From: Lachnospiraceae bacterium
Lineage (GTDB): Bacteria > Bacillota > Clostridia > Lachnospirales > Lachnospiraceae
Assembly (NCBI GenBank): GCA_017482485.1
Contig: JAFUMV010000117.1
Coordinates: 22,023-86,022 of the forward strand
Direction: 5' to 3'
DNA: 64,000 nucleotides
Position numbers and translations under genes: made by a program. Under the pieces are notes generated by a model that was not told the DNA's origin, did not search any database, and saw only the letters and a list, made by a program, of their open reading frames with translations. Below, piece after piece: positions 18,190 through 27,425 of this stretch (the stretch's first letter is position 1; the number at the start of each line of letters is the position of its first letter).

Positions 18190-19068
18190 ATGCAATCAAT
18201 TGGTATTGTCACAGACAGTCATGGGGGAATTTCGCAGAAGGAAGTCAGAAGATTAAGGGTCAAAGTGCTTCCGATGCCGTTTTATTTTGGCGAAGACTGT
18301 TTTTACGAAGATATTTCCATCACCAGGAAGGATTTTTTTGAAAGATTAAATTCCGGGGAACGGGTTTCCACATCACAGCCGTCTCCGGATGCGGTCATGG
18401 AAATCTGGCGGGACAGTCTTAAGGAGTTTGAAAAGATCCTGTATATGCCGATCAGCAGCGGCCTGAGCGGTTCCTGCAATACGGCACAGGTCCTGGCGCA
18501 GGAAGAGGAATTCGCAGGAAAAGTTATTGTGGTGGACAATGGACGGATATCCACGCCGATGCATCGTTCCATTCTGGATGCGCTGGAATTGATTGAAGAA
18601 GGTTACAGTGCGGAAAATATTAAGGAAATCCTGGAAGCTTCCAGAGATAAAATGGCGATTTATATTGCGGTCGAGACGCTTGAACTTTTGAAACAGGGAG
18701 GGCGTATATCCGGTGCAACTGCAGCGATTGGGACGATTTTGAATATAAAACCCATTCTGAAGCTGAATGTGGGACTTTTGGAAACCTATAAAAAGAGCAG
18801 AGGCATGAAAAAAGCCCGCAGAGAAATGCTGGAAGCGATGAAGCAGGAACTTGAGACGACATATCGGGAGTATTATGACCGAAATGAAGTGCATCTGTTG
18901 GCTGCAACCAGCGCGGATGAGGCAACCACGCAGGAATGGCTGGATGAAATTCATGACTTTTTCCCGAGTATGGAGGTTCTTTGTGACGATTTGTCGCTGG
19001 GAATTTCCTGCCATACAGGAGAGGGCGCGCTGGGCATCGGATGCTCCTGCAAGCCGAAACGTTTTTAA
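18190..19068 (+). CDS. DegV family fatty-acid-binding protein
   Basis: This is a 292-residue cytoplasmic DegV/FakB-type protein, a family that binds one fatty acid and presents it to FakA kinase. Marks are the T-D-S-H-G-G start motif (usually T-D-S), the T-S-Q-P-S-P segment near residue 60, the P-I-S-S-G-L-S-G-S-C-N-T motif near residue 90, and the K-Q-G-G-R-I-S segment. ATG 18190 is preceded by GAGAGGAAAG. No FakA partner is nearby. It probably forms its own transcript from the promoter at 18061. Confidence 0.88.
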   Translation: MQSIGIVTDSHGGISQKEVRRLRVKVLPMPFYFGEDCFYEDISITRKDFFERLNSGERVSTSQPSPDAVMEIWRDSLKEFEKILYMPISSGLSGSCNTAQVLAQEEEFAGKVIVVDNGRISTPMHRSILDALELIEEGYSAENIKEILEASRDKMAIYIAVETLELLKQGGRISGATAAIGTILNIKPILKLNVGLLETYKKSRGMKKARREMLEAMKQELETTYREYYDRNEVHLLAATSADEATTQEWLDEIHDFFPSMEVLCDDLSLGISCHTGEGALGIGCSCKPKRF

Positions 19069-19111
19069 AAAAGACCATTACTACTTATGAGAGAAAACGG
19101 AGGAAAGAAAA

Positions 19112-20209
19112 ATGAGCGCATATCAGAATGGAAACAATCCGTTCGGCCGCTTTTCCGGCAAACGGGCGGACGATACGGTAACCTTTGACGCAAGCGGACG
19201 TAAAATTAAAAAGAAGCCGCCCTTTAAGGTGATTTTGGCGGCGGTAGTTGTGATCGTTGCCTTCTTTCTGGTGTCAAACTGTTATTATGTGCTGGACGAA
19301 GATAACTATGCGGTAGTGACCACCCTTGGAAATCCGGAAGCGGTATCTGATGCCGGACTGCATTTTAAAATCCCCTTCATTCAGCAGGTGCGCAAGGTGT
19401 CCAAGGTCATCAAGGGGATGCCCATCGGTTATGATGCGGAAACAGGAGAGTCCATTGATGAAGAAGCAATTATGATCACCAAGGATTTTAACTTTGTCAA
19501 TACAGATTTTTATCTGGAATATATGGTCAGCGATCCTGTGAAATATCTGTATGCTTCCGAGAATCCGGAAGGAACGCTGAAAATGCTGGCACAGTCCTAT
19601 ATTCGTGATACGGTCGGCATCTATAATGTGGATGATGTGATCACCACCGGCAAGGCGGCTATTCAGTCTGAAATTAAGGAAAAGCTGACGGAACGCATGA
19701 TTCGGGAGGATATCGGTCTTTCCGTGGTCAATATCACAATTCAGGATGCCTTTCCGCCAACGACAGAGGTTATGAATGCCTTCAAGAATGTGGAAAACGC
19801 AAAGCAGGGCAAGGAAACTGCAATCAATAATGCCAACAAGGACCGCAACGAAAAAATTCCGCTTGCGGAGGCAGAATGTGACCAGATCATCAAGGATGCG
19901 GAAGCTCAGAAAGAAGCCAGAATCAATGAGGCACAGGGACAGGTGGCCCGTTTTGAGCAGATGTATGCGGAATATACGAAATATCCGCTGATCACCAAGC
20001 AGCGCATGTTTTATGAGACGATGGAAGAAGTGCTTCCTTATCTGAAAATCATTATTGTGGATGATAACGGAACCCAGAAGTTTTTACCGCTGGACAGCTT
20101 CACAACAGCAGGAACGTCTGAAGCTGCGGGCAAGGCTTCTGATGCAAAAGCTTCTGCAGCCGGCAGCGAAAATGCAGGCAGCACAGCTGAAAATGACAGC
20201 CAGGAATAG
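19112..20209 (+). CDS. hflK: SPFH/band 7 protein HflK, FtsH modulator
   Basis: This is a 365-residue membrane protein with a soluble N-terminal arm (residues 1-40), one membrane segment (about 42-62) and an SPFH/band 7 domain (about 65-260). A Glu/Ala/Lys-rich coiled coil follows, then a low-complexity Ala/Ser tail. HflK pairs with HflC in a large ring around the FtsH protease and restrains its activity. The HflC gene follows 14 bases downstream with a GAGGAGG site, so the pair is one operon. Start ATG 19112 follows GGAGGAAAG. The Ala-rich tail (residues 330-365) is probably disordered. Confidence 0.88.
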   Translation: MSAYQNGNNPFGRFSGKRADDTVTFDASGRKIKKKPPFKVILAAVVVIVAFFLVSNCYYVLDEDNYAVVTTLGNPEAVSDAGLHFKIPFIQQVRKVSKVIKGMPIGYDAETGESIDEEAIMITKDFNFVNTDFYLEYMVSDPVKYLYASENPEGTLKMLAQSYIRDTVGIYNVDDVITTGKAAIQSEIKEKLTERMIREDIGLSVVNITIQDAFPPTTEVMNAFKNVENAKQGKETAINNANKDRNEKIPLAEAECDQIIKDAEAQKEARINEAQGQVARFEQMYAEYTKYPLITKQRMFYETMEEVLPYLKIIIVDDNGTQKFLPLDSFTTAGTSEAAGKASDAKASAAGSENAGSTAENDSQE

Positions 20210-20223
20210 AGAGGAGGCAGCAA

Positions 20224-21096
20224 ATGAAAAAATCAGGAAAATTCATCGGAATCGCAGCAGTGATCGCTATTGTCTTTGTGCTGCTGTCTTCCATGGTAGT
20301 TACATATCCGAACGAATACAAGCTGATCAAACAGTTTGGAGAGATTGTAAAGGTGATTGAACAACCCGGCGTATCGTTCAAAATACCGTTTATTCAGGAA
20401 AGCGCATCCGTTCCGAAAGAATTACAGCTCTATGATATTCCGAAATCAGATGTCATCACCAAGGATAAAAAGAGCATGATTGCAGATGCCTTTGTGCTCT
20501 GGAAAATATCAGATCCTGTGCTCTTTACCAGACACTTAAACGGACAGGTGGCTCAGGCACAGTCACGCATCAGTGCCACTGTCTTTTCCTCAATGAAATC
20601 CGTCATCTCCAACATGGATCAGGCCGAAATCATCGAAAACCGGGATGGAAAGCTGGCGCAGGACATCAGCGATAACATCGGTACATCCCTTGACGGATAT
20701 GGCATTGAAGTGGTAGCAGTGGAAACCAAATCCCTGGATATGCCCGATGACAACAAACAGTCTGTCTACGAGCGTATGATTTCAGAGCGAAATAACATTG
20801 CCGCATCCTATACCGCACAGGGAAAATCATCCGCCCAGAAAATTTTAAACGATACCTCCAAAGAGGTTTCCGTGATGAAATCAGAAGCGGAAGCAGAGGC
20901 GGAAAAAATCAAGGCCGAAGGTGAAGCAATGTACATGCAGATTCTTTCAGAGGCCTATAACGATGAAAACAAAGCCGACTTCTACAACTTTGTTCGTTCC
21001 CTCGACGCTGCCAAAGAATCCCTGACAGGAGGAAACAACACCCTGGTCCTGGATAAAACCTCACCCATCGCCCAGATTTTTTACGGCTATGAATAA
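20224..21096 (+). CDS. hflC: SPFH/band 7 protein HflC, FtsH modulator
   Basis: This is a 290-residue partner of HflK with a short cytoplasmic start, one membrane segment (residues 7-25) and a band 7 domain. A Lys/Glu/Ala helical region ends with K-A-E-G-E-A-M-Y, which is typical of HflC. The C-terminus, S-P-I-A-Q-I-F-Y-G-Y-E, is short. The ribosome site GAGGAGG lies at 20211-20217. The gene is the second and last of its operon, followed by the terminator at 21157. Confidence 0.88.
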   Translation: MKKSGKFIGIAAVIAIVFVLLSSMVVTYPNEYKLIKQFGEIVKVIEQPGVSFKIPFIQESASVPKELQLYDIPKSDVITKDKKSMIADAFVLWKISDPVLFTRHLNGQVAQAQSRISATVFSSMKSVISNMDQAEIIENRDGKLAQDISDNIGTSLDGYGIEVVAVETKSLDMPDDNKQSVYERMISERNNIAASYTAQGKSSAQKILNDTSKEVSVMKSEAEAEAEKIKAEGEAMYMQILSEAYNDENKADFYNFVRSLDAAKESLTGGNNTLVLDKTSPIAQIFYGYE

Positions 21097-21156
21097 GTGA
21101 ATTGTTTTAAGAAAACAGGCTACAATAAGAATATAAATATTTGTAATGCAAAGCGG

Positions 21157-21191
21157 AAAGGGAATCCAAAGTATTTTTGGAATCCCTTTTT
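21157..21191 (+). terminator. Terminator after hflC
   Basis: A 14-bp stem with one mismatch (21157-21170 with 21175-21188, tight loop) ends in a T-run. Confidence 0.7.
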
Positions 21192-21364
21192 CTATCGCTT
21201 TTTTGGAAAACGAATGCAGGCCTTGCCGCGAGGAAACAGTAACACAATAGGGAAACATTTATGAAAAAAGCATAAATCTATGGAAAAAGGAATGTATGCG
21301 TGATAGAATAAAAGGCGAACATACATTCACATAGAGGTTTCAATGGAAGTGAGGCTGATGGTAA

Positions 21365-21757
21365 ATGACAGAAGAAACCAGAGCGCGGATTGAAAATGCA
21401 GCCGCTTTTGCTGCGAATTTATGCATGTACGCAGGTGAGGATCAGGCGTTTTATGATGCCTTCTGGAGGCGGCTGTTGGCACATCCCGATATTCTGGCAG
21501 AGTTTGTCTATTACAGGGAGCATGAGAGTTTTTCCTGTAAGAAAAAGGTATCGGGGAAAACTGTGGTCGATATTATGATCTGGCAGATCGACCATTTTAA
21601 GGCGCATCTGGATCGTGATCCGCAGATGCGCTGCAATAAGGACAAAATGGTGCTCTACGCCTTTGATACGATGACGAAGATGGCAGAAAAACCGGAGCTT
21701 TTTGAAGGAAAGATGGAAGGAGAAACGGGGACTGACTTTGTTGGGAAATATAATTAG
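21365..21757 (+). CDS. Conserved hypothetical protein, 130 residues
   Basis: I do not recognise the family. The protein is soluble, helical and rich in aromatic and charged residues. It has no signal peptide or membrane segment. Notable parts are the A-F-Y-D-A-F-W-R-R segment at about residue 28 and the I-M-I-W-Q-I-D-H-F-K segment at about 70. The ATG at 21365 follows a purine-rich GTGAGG site. Its last 17 bases overlap the start of the Mbeg1-like gene, so the two are translationally coupled and probably functionally linked. Confidence 0.6.
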   Translation: MTEETRARIENAAAFAANLCMYAGEDQAFYDAFWRRLLAHPDILAEFVYYREHESFSCKKKVSGKTVVDIMIWQIDHFKAHLDRDPQMRCNKDKMVLYAFDTMTKMAEKPELFEGKMEGETGTDFVGKYN

Positions 21758-22871
21758 TTATCTGAAAGAATATGGCAGCAAAAGCTTTCAGGAATATCAT
21801 TTTTGTGAGGTGGATATCCTTGTGCTGGCACAGCTTTCCTACCTGAAATTTGACGGTGCTGTTCCGGCTCTGGGCGAAAGAAAAAAGGCTGTCACTCTGC
21901 TAAAGATCAATGAAATCATGAATCCGGACAAAGTGTTTGAGGATAAATGGTATGAGAAGCAGAATCGGGAGCTTTGGAGTACGCTGCTTTCCTGTAAGCG
22001 TTACCAGAGAATGAAGTGTAACTATTACCGTTCCAGGCTGGATGAGGAAAATGTCACCCAGTTTGGTGCGATCACATTTTTTCCGGAAGGCTGTGAACCG
22101 GTGGTGGCATTTCGTGGAACAGATGGTTCTATTGTAGGCTGGAAAGAGGACTTTAATATGGTTTTCTCAAAACCGATTCCCTCGCAGATGGAAAGCGCAC
22201 TTTATCTGGAACAGGTCAGCTGCAGGATTCCGGGCAGCTTTATGGTGTGTGGACATTCCAAGGGCGGTAATCTGGCTGTATATTCCTCTATTTGGGCGGA
22301 TGGTTATGTGCAGCAGAGAATTACGGATATCTACAGTCTGGATGGCCCGGGATTTGTGCCTGAGGTGATCAGCGGCGCTTCTTATGAAAATATTCGCGAC
22401 AGAATTCATCGGATTTTGCCGTATTCATCGCTGGTTGGAATGCTTTTGCAAAATTATGAATTCTACGAAGTGGTAAAAAGCAGCGCTTTTGGGCCGAGGC
22501 AGCATGACTGTTATACCTGGGAAATCGAAGATGGCGCTTTTGTGAAGGCTCCGGATATTGAAGCAAAGCAAAAAAGGATGAATGAAGTGCTCAATCAGTG
22601 GATATTTTCATTACCGGAAGAGGAGCGAATGCTTTTTGTGAATGCGCTTTTTGAGACAATTGAGCAGACGAAAGTGTTGACTGTGTCGGAATTTGCAGAA
22701 AACTGGCAGAAGAATTTAAAACTCTGTTTTAAGCACATGCGGAAGTTTGATGCAACAACGAGAAAGCGATTCCGCCAGATCTTTAAAATGTTGTTTGAAA
22801 TTTATGGAAGTGTTTTACGGGGCAGGCAGCACGAAGGAATGGAACAGGAGTTTCATGCGGATGAGAAATAA
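21741..22871 (+). CDS. Mbeg1-like / DUF2974 alpha-beta hydrolase fold protein
   Basis: This is a 376-residue protein of the DUF2974 (Mbeg1-like) group, lipase-like proteins common in Lachnospiraceae. The nucleophile elbow G-H-S-K-G-G-N-L-A and the preceding A-F-R-G-T-D segment, which supplies the oxyanion hole, are present. The start is uncertain. I chose TTG 21741 because family members usually begin M-G-N-I-I-S-Y-L-K-E-Y-G; TTG 21738 and TTG 21702 are alternatives. It overlaps the 130-residue gene at its start and the polymerase gene at its end, so the three form one operon. The substrate is not known. Confidence 0.75.
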   Translation: MGNIISYLKEYGSKSFQEYHFCEVDILVLAQLSYLKFDGAVPALGERKKAVTLLKINEIMNPDKVFEDKWYEKQNRELWSTLLSCKRYQRMKCNYYRSRLDEENVTQFGAITFFPEGCEPVVAFRGTDGSIVGWKEDFNMVFSKPIPSQMESALYLEQVSCRIPGSFMVCGHSKGGNLAVYSSIWADGYVQQRITDIYSLDGPGFVPEVISGASYENIRDRIHRILPYSSLVGMLLQNYEFYEVVKSSAFGPRQHDCYTWEIEDGAFVKAPDIEAKQKRMNEVLNQWIFSLPEEERMLFVNALFETIEQTKVLTVSEFAENWQKNLKLCFKHMRKFDATTRKRFRQIFKMLFEIYGSVLRGRQHEGMEQEFHADEK

Positions 22872-24117
22872 AATTGTATTTCATATAGATGTAAACAGCG
22901 CATTTTTAAGCTGGAGCGCCCTTGAGAGACTGAAAAGCGGACTCGATTCGGTGGATTTGCGCACGGTACCGTCCGCTGTGGGAGGCGACGAGGAAGCGCG
23001 CCATGGAGTGGTGTTGGCAAAAAGCTCACCGGCTAAGAAATATGGTGTGACTACCGGCGAACCATTGGCGGCGGCAAAGCGCAAATGTCCCAATCTGATT
23101 GTTATAAAACCGGATTTTGCAGTTTATGTAGAACAGTCCAATCGATTGAGGAAGCTTCTGGCAAAGTATACGGATCAGGTCATTCCCTACAGCATTGATG
23201 AGGCCTGGGCTGAATTCGAAGGCTTTGAAGAGCTTTATTGCAATCCGGAACAGTTTGCAAACCGGCTTCGGGAAGAAATAAAACAGACACTGGGATTTAC
23301 GGTGAATATCGGTATTTCCACAAATCGTCTGCTGGCAAAGCTGGCGGGAGATTTTAAAAAGCCTGATCTGGTACATACATTATTTCCGGAAGAAGTCCCG
23401 AAGAAGCTGTGGCCGCTTTCTGTGGATAACCTTCTGTTTTGCGGAAAATCTGCAGCACAGAAATTGAAGAGTCTGGGAATTTATACAATCGGGGATCTGG
23501 CGCATGCAGATCTGGGAATGCTGCGCGCTCATTTGAAAAAGCATGGGGAAGCACTCTATGAATATGCATGGGGAAGAGAACCTGCAGATATGTTCGACAT
23601 GCAGGAAGAGAACAAAGGCTGCGGCAACAGTGTAACGACTCCGGAGGATGTGACGACAATTGCGTATGCCAGACAGATTCTGCTTTCTCTTTGCGAGACT
23701 GTGGGAATCCGATTGCGTGCGGATCAGCGTAAGGCGCAGGGGGTTTCTGTAGGCATGCGTACATCAACTTTTGAAAACAGCTCCAGACAGATGCAGCTGG
23801 ATTCTGCAACGGATGTGACAGAAGAAATTTATAAAGCTGCCTACACGCTTCTTATGCGTATGTGGGACGGACATACGCCGCTGCGCCTGCTAAACGTGAC
23901 AGCCACTCGGCTGACCAGCGAAGAGTACCGGCAATACAGCCTTTTTGATCAGACAAACTATGAAAAACTGGAGAAGGCCAATAAGGCGATAGACAGCATT
24001 CGTGCCAAATTCGGCGAAAATGCGGTAATGCGTGCCAGCTTTCTGAAAAGTAATGTATCACCGACCAGTGGCGGATTAAACAGAGAAAAGCGAAAAGAAC
24101 ACCTGGAAATGGAATAG
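22855..24117 (+). CDS. dinB: Y-family DNA polymerase (DinB/Pol IV-like)
   Basis: This is a translesion polymerase of 420 residues. The metal-binding motifs are present: D-V-N-S-A-F with the first catalytic Asp, and Y-S-I-D-E-A-W with the Asp/Glu pair. The palm, thumb and little-finger parts follow in order. The motif has Trp where DinB usually has Phe or Leu (S-I-D-E-A-F), as in several clostridial members. ATG 22855 or ATG 22861 could be the start: AGGAG at 22846-22850 gives spacings of 4 or 10 bases. It overlaps the end of the Mbeg1-like gene by 17 bases. The C-terminus has no clear beta-clamp motif that I can identify. Confidence 0.85.
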   Translation: MRMRNKIVFHIDVNSAFLSWSALERLKSGLDSVDLRTVPSAVGGDEEARHGVVLAKSSPAKKYGVTTGEPLAAAKRKCPNLIVIKPDFAVYVEQSNRLRKLLAKYTDQVIPYSIDEAWAEFEGFEELYCNPEQFANRLREEIKQTLGFTVNIGISTNRLLAKLAGDFKKPDLVHTLFPEEVPKKLWPLSVDNLLFCGKSAAQKLKSLGIYTIGDLAHADLGMLRAHLKKHGEALYEYAWGREPADMFDMQEENKGCGNSVTTPEDVTTIAYARQILLSLCETVGIRLRADQRKAQGVSVGMRTSTFENSSRQMQLDSATDVTEEIYKAAYTLLMRMWDGHTPLRLLNVTATRLTSEEYRQYSLFDQTNYEKLEKANKAIDSIRAKFGENAVMRASFLKSNVSPTSGGLNREKRKEHLEME

Positions 24118-24123
24118 AGCAGC

Positions 24124-24171
24124 TTTTTTATGCTATAGGAAAGCCGGAAGACTTTTCTGTAGCATAAAAAA
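24124..24171 (+). terminator. Strong terminator after dinB
   Basis: A 20-bp stem with two G-T pairs (24124-24143 with 24152-24171) and an 8-base loop. Flanking T and A runs make it work in both directions. Confidence 0.7.
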
Positions 24172-24172
24172 A

Positions 24173-24200
24173 GAAACATTTTGCTTTTGCAAAATGTTTC
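24173..24200 (-). terminator. Terminator for tRNA-Leu
   Basis: GAAACATTTTGC (24173-24184) pairs exactly with 24189-24200 over a TTTT loop. On the minus strand the stem is followed by a run of T, directly beyond the tRNA 3' end. Confidence 0.75.
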
Positions 24201-24208
24201 TTTTGCAG

Positions 24209-24292
24209 TGCAGGAAAAGAGACTTGAACTCTCATGATATTGCTATCATACGGACCTGAACCGTACGCGTCTGCCAATTCCGCCATTCCTGC
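24209..24292 (-). tRNA. tRNA-Leu (anticodon CAG)
   Basis: Read on the minus strand, the acceptor arm GCAGGAA pairs with TTCCTGC, followed by A as discriminator base. The D-arm, the anticodon stem TACGG/CCGTA with loop TTCAGGT, a long variable arm typical of class II tRNAs and a T-arm with TTCAAGT are all present. The loop gives anticodon CAG, which reads CUG. The length is 84 bases and CCA is not encoded. Confidence 0.93.
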
Positions 24293-24854
24293 GCGACAAA
24301 ACATATTATATAGGATTGTGGCGAAAAAGTCAACAGCTTTTTTTAAAATTGTTTAATTGTTTAGTTGTAGTTTAGTTATAGTTTAGTTATTAGTTTAGTT
24401 ATTCGGGTATTGGCCGCTTACCGAACAGTACCGCAAAGATATTGCTGCGCCTGCAGCTTCGGGGTATATACAGATTTTTTCTTTTAAAATACCCCGAAAT
24501 AGCCTATTTTGTCAGGCTTAGATGCCTTCAGGGGGTATATGGAATCAAATTTCTTAGAAATACCCCATATTTAGCCGCTTTACGGGGTATTTACAGAAAA
24601 TTCGCTTCCATATACCCTCATCTCGGTATTTTATTTTTTTAGGTTTATGGCACGAAATCAGGGTATTTTCGGCAGTTTCGATCGTATATACCCTGGTAGA
24701 GATAAACTGGCTGAACGAAAGGTCGAACCAATACCTGAATCACATGCCTGAATCCGAAAGTACCTGAATCCGAAAGTACCCAAATCCAAAAGTACCTGAA
24801 TCTGAAAAATCAGTTACTGTTCAGAAGGCCTCTGAACAGTAACGTAACAACATG
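24293..24854. repeat. Gene-free repeat-rich region
   Basis: This 560-bp stretch holds three kinds of repeats. First, short TAGTTTAGTTA-type direct repeats at 24350-24402. Second, four inverted modules of the form GGGGTAT-N20-ATACCCC at 24461-24495, 24531-24567, 24584-24618 and 24661-24693. Third, a 16-base direct repeat of the form TACCTGAATCCGAAAG in four copies at about 24745-24808. A perfect 13-bp hairpin (24813-24825 with 24831-24843) closes the region. A 66-codon open frame at 24442-24642 mirrors the inverted modules as three similar peptide units and has no ribosome site, so I do not call it a gene. Confidence 0.65.
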
Positions 24855-25253
24855 TTAATCGGAATCCCGCATAATTACCCGCTCAAACAGCAGGCCGACA
24901 AGAAACCATGCAGGTGCATAGTCCAGCCTGATGACACCATTGATATTCCAGGGGGAACGGTGATAGTGCCAGGGACAGCAGCCTTTTTTCTGCAAAAAGC
25001 GTCCGCTTGCGTATTCCCCTGAGAATATACATATCATATAGGTAATTCCACGGATGAACCAGTGAAACCCTGAAAGCAGGATGCAAAAGGGCCTGAGCAG
25101 GCAGGCTGCACCGTAAATCGGGAACATAAACAGGGAAGTATGACCGGTAAGGGTAGCCTCTCTTTTTCGAAACGCGTCAAGGGCAGTAACCAGTATTTCC
25201 ATGCACCAGCCGATGGTGCCGCATTTTATAAAATCTTTACATAACTTTTTCAT
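24855..25253 (-). CDS. PF06541-type putative ABC transporter permease (CmpB-like)
   Basis: This is a 132-residue membrane protein with about three to four hydrophobic segments. The late segment W-N-I-N-G-V-I-R-L-D-Y-A-P-A-W-F is the hallmark of the PF06541 'putative ABC-transporter type IV' family, and the G-L-L-F-E-R after it supports this. The start is uncertain: ATG at 25253 gives the usual M-K-K-L start, while ATG at 25271 is closer to a weak AAAGAAG site. A much longer frame upstream has no support. The gene is isolated on the minus strand. Its function is unknown. Confidence 0.65.
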   Translation of the reverse strand: MKKLCKDFIKCGTIGWCMEILVTALDAFRKREATLTGHTSLFMFPIYGAACLLRPFCILLSGFHWFIRGITYMICIFSGEYASGRFLQKKGCCPWHYHRSPWNINGVIRLDYAPAWFLVGLLFERVIMRDSD

Positions 25254-25416
25254 AAGAAATAGTATGGACATAACTTCTTTTTTTATGCAAATTGTGATAT
25301 AATTTTGAAAAGGATTGTCTTTGTAAAGGTATGTGCCGCCGACTTTTGAATGTATGGCATAGCTGTAACGCAAAATGAAAGAACAGGATCCGATGAATTT
25401 GAAGGGAGGAAGTGTC

Positions 25417-26229
25417 ATGGATGAAATCAGAATCGAGAATCTGGAAGTTTATGCTTATCACGGAAGAACCCGTCAGGAAAAGGAACAGGGACAGGTTTTT
25501 TATATCAGCGCCGTTTTGTATACCGATCTGCGGCCAGCTGGACTGACAGATCAGATCGAGCGCGCGATTGATTACGGAGAGATTTGTGATTTTATTGCAC
25601 GGTTCATGCGCACCCGGACCTATCAGCTGATTGAGACTGTAATCGAACGACTTGCAGAAGAGATTTTACTTAATTTTTCAAAAATCAAAGAGGTCAAGCT
25701 TGAGATCCGTAAGCAGAGTGCATTGGCAGCACAGCCTTTTGAGGCGATCAGCGCCATGATACACAGAAGCTGGCACACGGTATATTTAAGCTTTTCCTCC
25801 AATTTTGGAGATCGGGAGTCCTACATTAATCAGGGGATTGTCATGTTAAAGGAGTCGAAAGCCTGCAAGGTGGAGCAGTACTCGGACGTATTTGTTTCCG
25901 GTACACCGGATAATACCTATTACAGCGGTGTTTTAAAACTTCGTACGTTGTATACGCCATGGGAACTTCGGGATATTTTGACACGTATTGAGGAGCGCAC
26001 CGGCAGAATTCCCAATGATTATCGTGCCCCCAGAACCCTGGATCTGGATATCCTGTTTTACGATGATCAGGTGATTCAGAGCGCTGAACTGTGTGTGCCG
26101 CATATCGATATGGAAAACCGGGACTATGTGCTGATCCCGCTTGCGCAGATTGCAGGATTTTTACGGCATCCCGCCACGGGAAAGAGTGTAAAGCAGATGG
26201 CTGAGGAACTGATGAAAAAGAAGGAATGA
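25417..26229 (+). CDS. folK: Bifunctional dihydroneopterin aldolase / HPPK (FolB-FolK)
   Basis: This is a 270-residue folate-pathway fusion. Residues 1-118 are dihydroneopterin aldolase, with Y-A-Y-H-G-R near residue 12 and a conserved Lys in L-E-I-R-K. Residues 122-270 are 6-hydroxymethyl-7,8-dihydropterin pyrophosphokinase, with L-S-F-S-S-N-F-G-D-R at its start and the R-A-P-R-T-L-D-L-D-I-L-F-Y motif that binds pterin and magnesium. The start ATG 25417 follows GGGAGGA; an upstream frame start at 25375 is rejected for lack of a site. The fused form is common in Clostridia. Other folate genes are not in the window. Confidence 0.93.
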   Translation: MDEIRIENLEVYAYHGRTRQEKEQGQVFYISAVLYTDLRPAGLTDQIERAIDYGEICDFIARFMRTRTYQLIETVIERLAEEILLNFSKIKEVKLEIRKQSALAAQPFEAISAMIHRSWHTVYLSFSSNFGDRESYINQGIVMLKESKACKVEQYSDVFVSGTPDNTYYSGVLKLRTLYTPWELRDILTRIEERTGRIPNDYRAPRTLDLDILFYDDQVIQSAELCVPHIDMENRDYVLIPLAQIAGFLRHPATGKSVKQMAEELMKKKE

Positions 26230-26300
26230 GCAAATTCTCAGATCGGACAAAGATCCGGTTATGAGCGAAAATAAACGAAAGAAGATGGAGGAAACTTTTG

Positions 26301-27425
26301 ATGGATTTATTACAGCTGCGGCAGCAGCTTGACGAAATCGACAGCCGGATTGTAGAGCTGTACGAGAAACGGATGGATGTATGCGGCCAGGTTGCACAAT
26401 ACAAAATTGAAACAGGTAAGAAGGTTTTTGATAAGGCCAGAGAAGAGGAGAAGCTGGCGAAGGTTCGCTCATTGACTCATAATGATTTTAACAGTCATGG
26501 AATTACAGAACTGTTTGAACAGATTATGTCCATGAGCCGCAAGCTGCAGTATCAGATGCTGAATCAGCAGGGGCAGACCGGCAGGCTGCCCTTTATCGCG
26601 GTAGAAGAGCTGGATACCCGTAAAGTCAGGGTGGTATTTCAGGGGGCGGAGGGCGCCTATTCCCAAGCCGCTATGGTGAAGTTTTTTGGGGAGGAAATCG
26701 ACAGCATTCATGTAGATACTTTCCGGGATGCCATGAGCGCCATTGATGAAGGAAGCGCCGATTTCGCCGTTTTGCCCATTGAAAATTCCACAGCAGGAAT
26801 TGTGAATGAAATTTATGATTTACTGGTAGAATTTGAAAATTATATCGTGGGAGAGCAGATTATCAAAATTGAACACTGTCTGCTCGGAGTGCCCGGGACA
26901 CAGCTTTCTGATATTAAGACAGTTTATTCCCATCCTCAGTCACTGATGCAGAGTTCCCGTTACCTGGGCGCACACAGCTGGCAGCAGATTTCCATGCCCA
27001 ACAATGCATTTGCAGCCCGCAAGGTGGCGGAAGAGGGACGTAAAGATCAGGTTGCCATTGCCAGTGAGTATGCCGGAAAGGTATACGGACTGGAAGTACT
27101 GGAAAAACCGGTGAACAACGTTTCTTCAAATTCCACACGTTTTATCATCGTTACGAATCAGAAGATTTTTAAAAAGGATGCAAAGAAGGTGAGCATCTGT
27201 TTTGAAGTGCGTCATGAGAGCGGATCCCTTTACCATATGCTTTCGCACTTCATTTACAATAACCTGAACCTGACAAAGATCGAGAGCCGTCCTATTGAAG
27301 GCCGGACCTGGGAATACCGCTTCTTTATTGATTTTGAGGGCAATCTGGCAGACAGCGCCGTAAAGAATGCGCTGCGGGGCCTGCGCGAAGAAGCATCAAA
27401 CATGAAAATTTTAGGCAACTACTAA
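26301..27425 (+). CDS. pheA: Bifunctional chorismate mutase / prephenate dehydratase
   Basis: This is the P-protein of phenylalanine synthesis, 374 residues. Residues 1-90 are an AroQ-type chorismate mutase (L-R-Q-Q-L-D-E-I-D-S-R start). Residues 108-285 are prephenate dehydratase (F-Q-G-A-E-G-A-Y-S-Q, then the N-S-S-N-S-T-R-F motif). Residues 295-374 are an ACT domain with E-S-R-P-I-E-G-R, which gives feedback inhibition by phenylalanine. The start ATG 26301 follows TGGAGGAA. No T-box or leader peptide is visible in the 70 bases before it, so control appears to be allosteric. Confidence 0.95.
   Translation: MDLLQLRQQLDEIDSRIVELYEKRMDVCGQVAQYKIETGKKVFDKAREEEKLAKVRSLTHNDFNSHGITELFEQIMSMSRKLQYQMLNQQGQTGRLPFIAVEELDTRKVRVVFQGAEGAYSQAAMVKFFGEEIDSIHVDTFRDAMSAIDEGSADFAVLPIENSTAGIVNEIYDLLVEFENYIVGEQIIKIEHCLLGVPGTQLSDIKTVYSHPQSLMQSSRYLGAHSWQQISMPNNAFAARKVAEEGRKDQVAIASEYAGKVYGLEVLEKPVNNVSSNSTRFIIVTNQKIFKKDAKKVSICFEVRHESGSLYHMLSHFIYNNLNLTKIESRPIEGRTWEYRFFIDFEGNLADSAVKNALRGLREEASNMKILGNY

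Noticed and set aside
24442-24642. 66-codon open frame with three similar peptide units
   Set aside because: It mirrors the DNA inverted modules, has no ribosome site and its composition follows the repeat. I treat it as noncoding.
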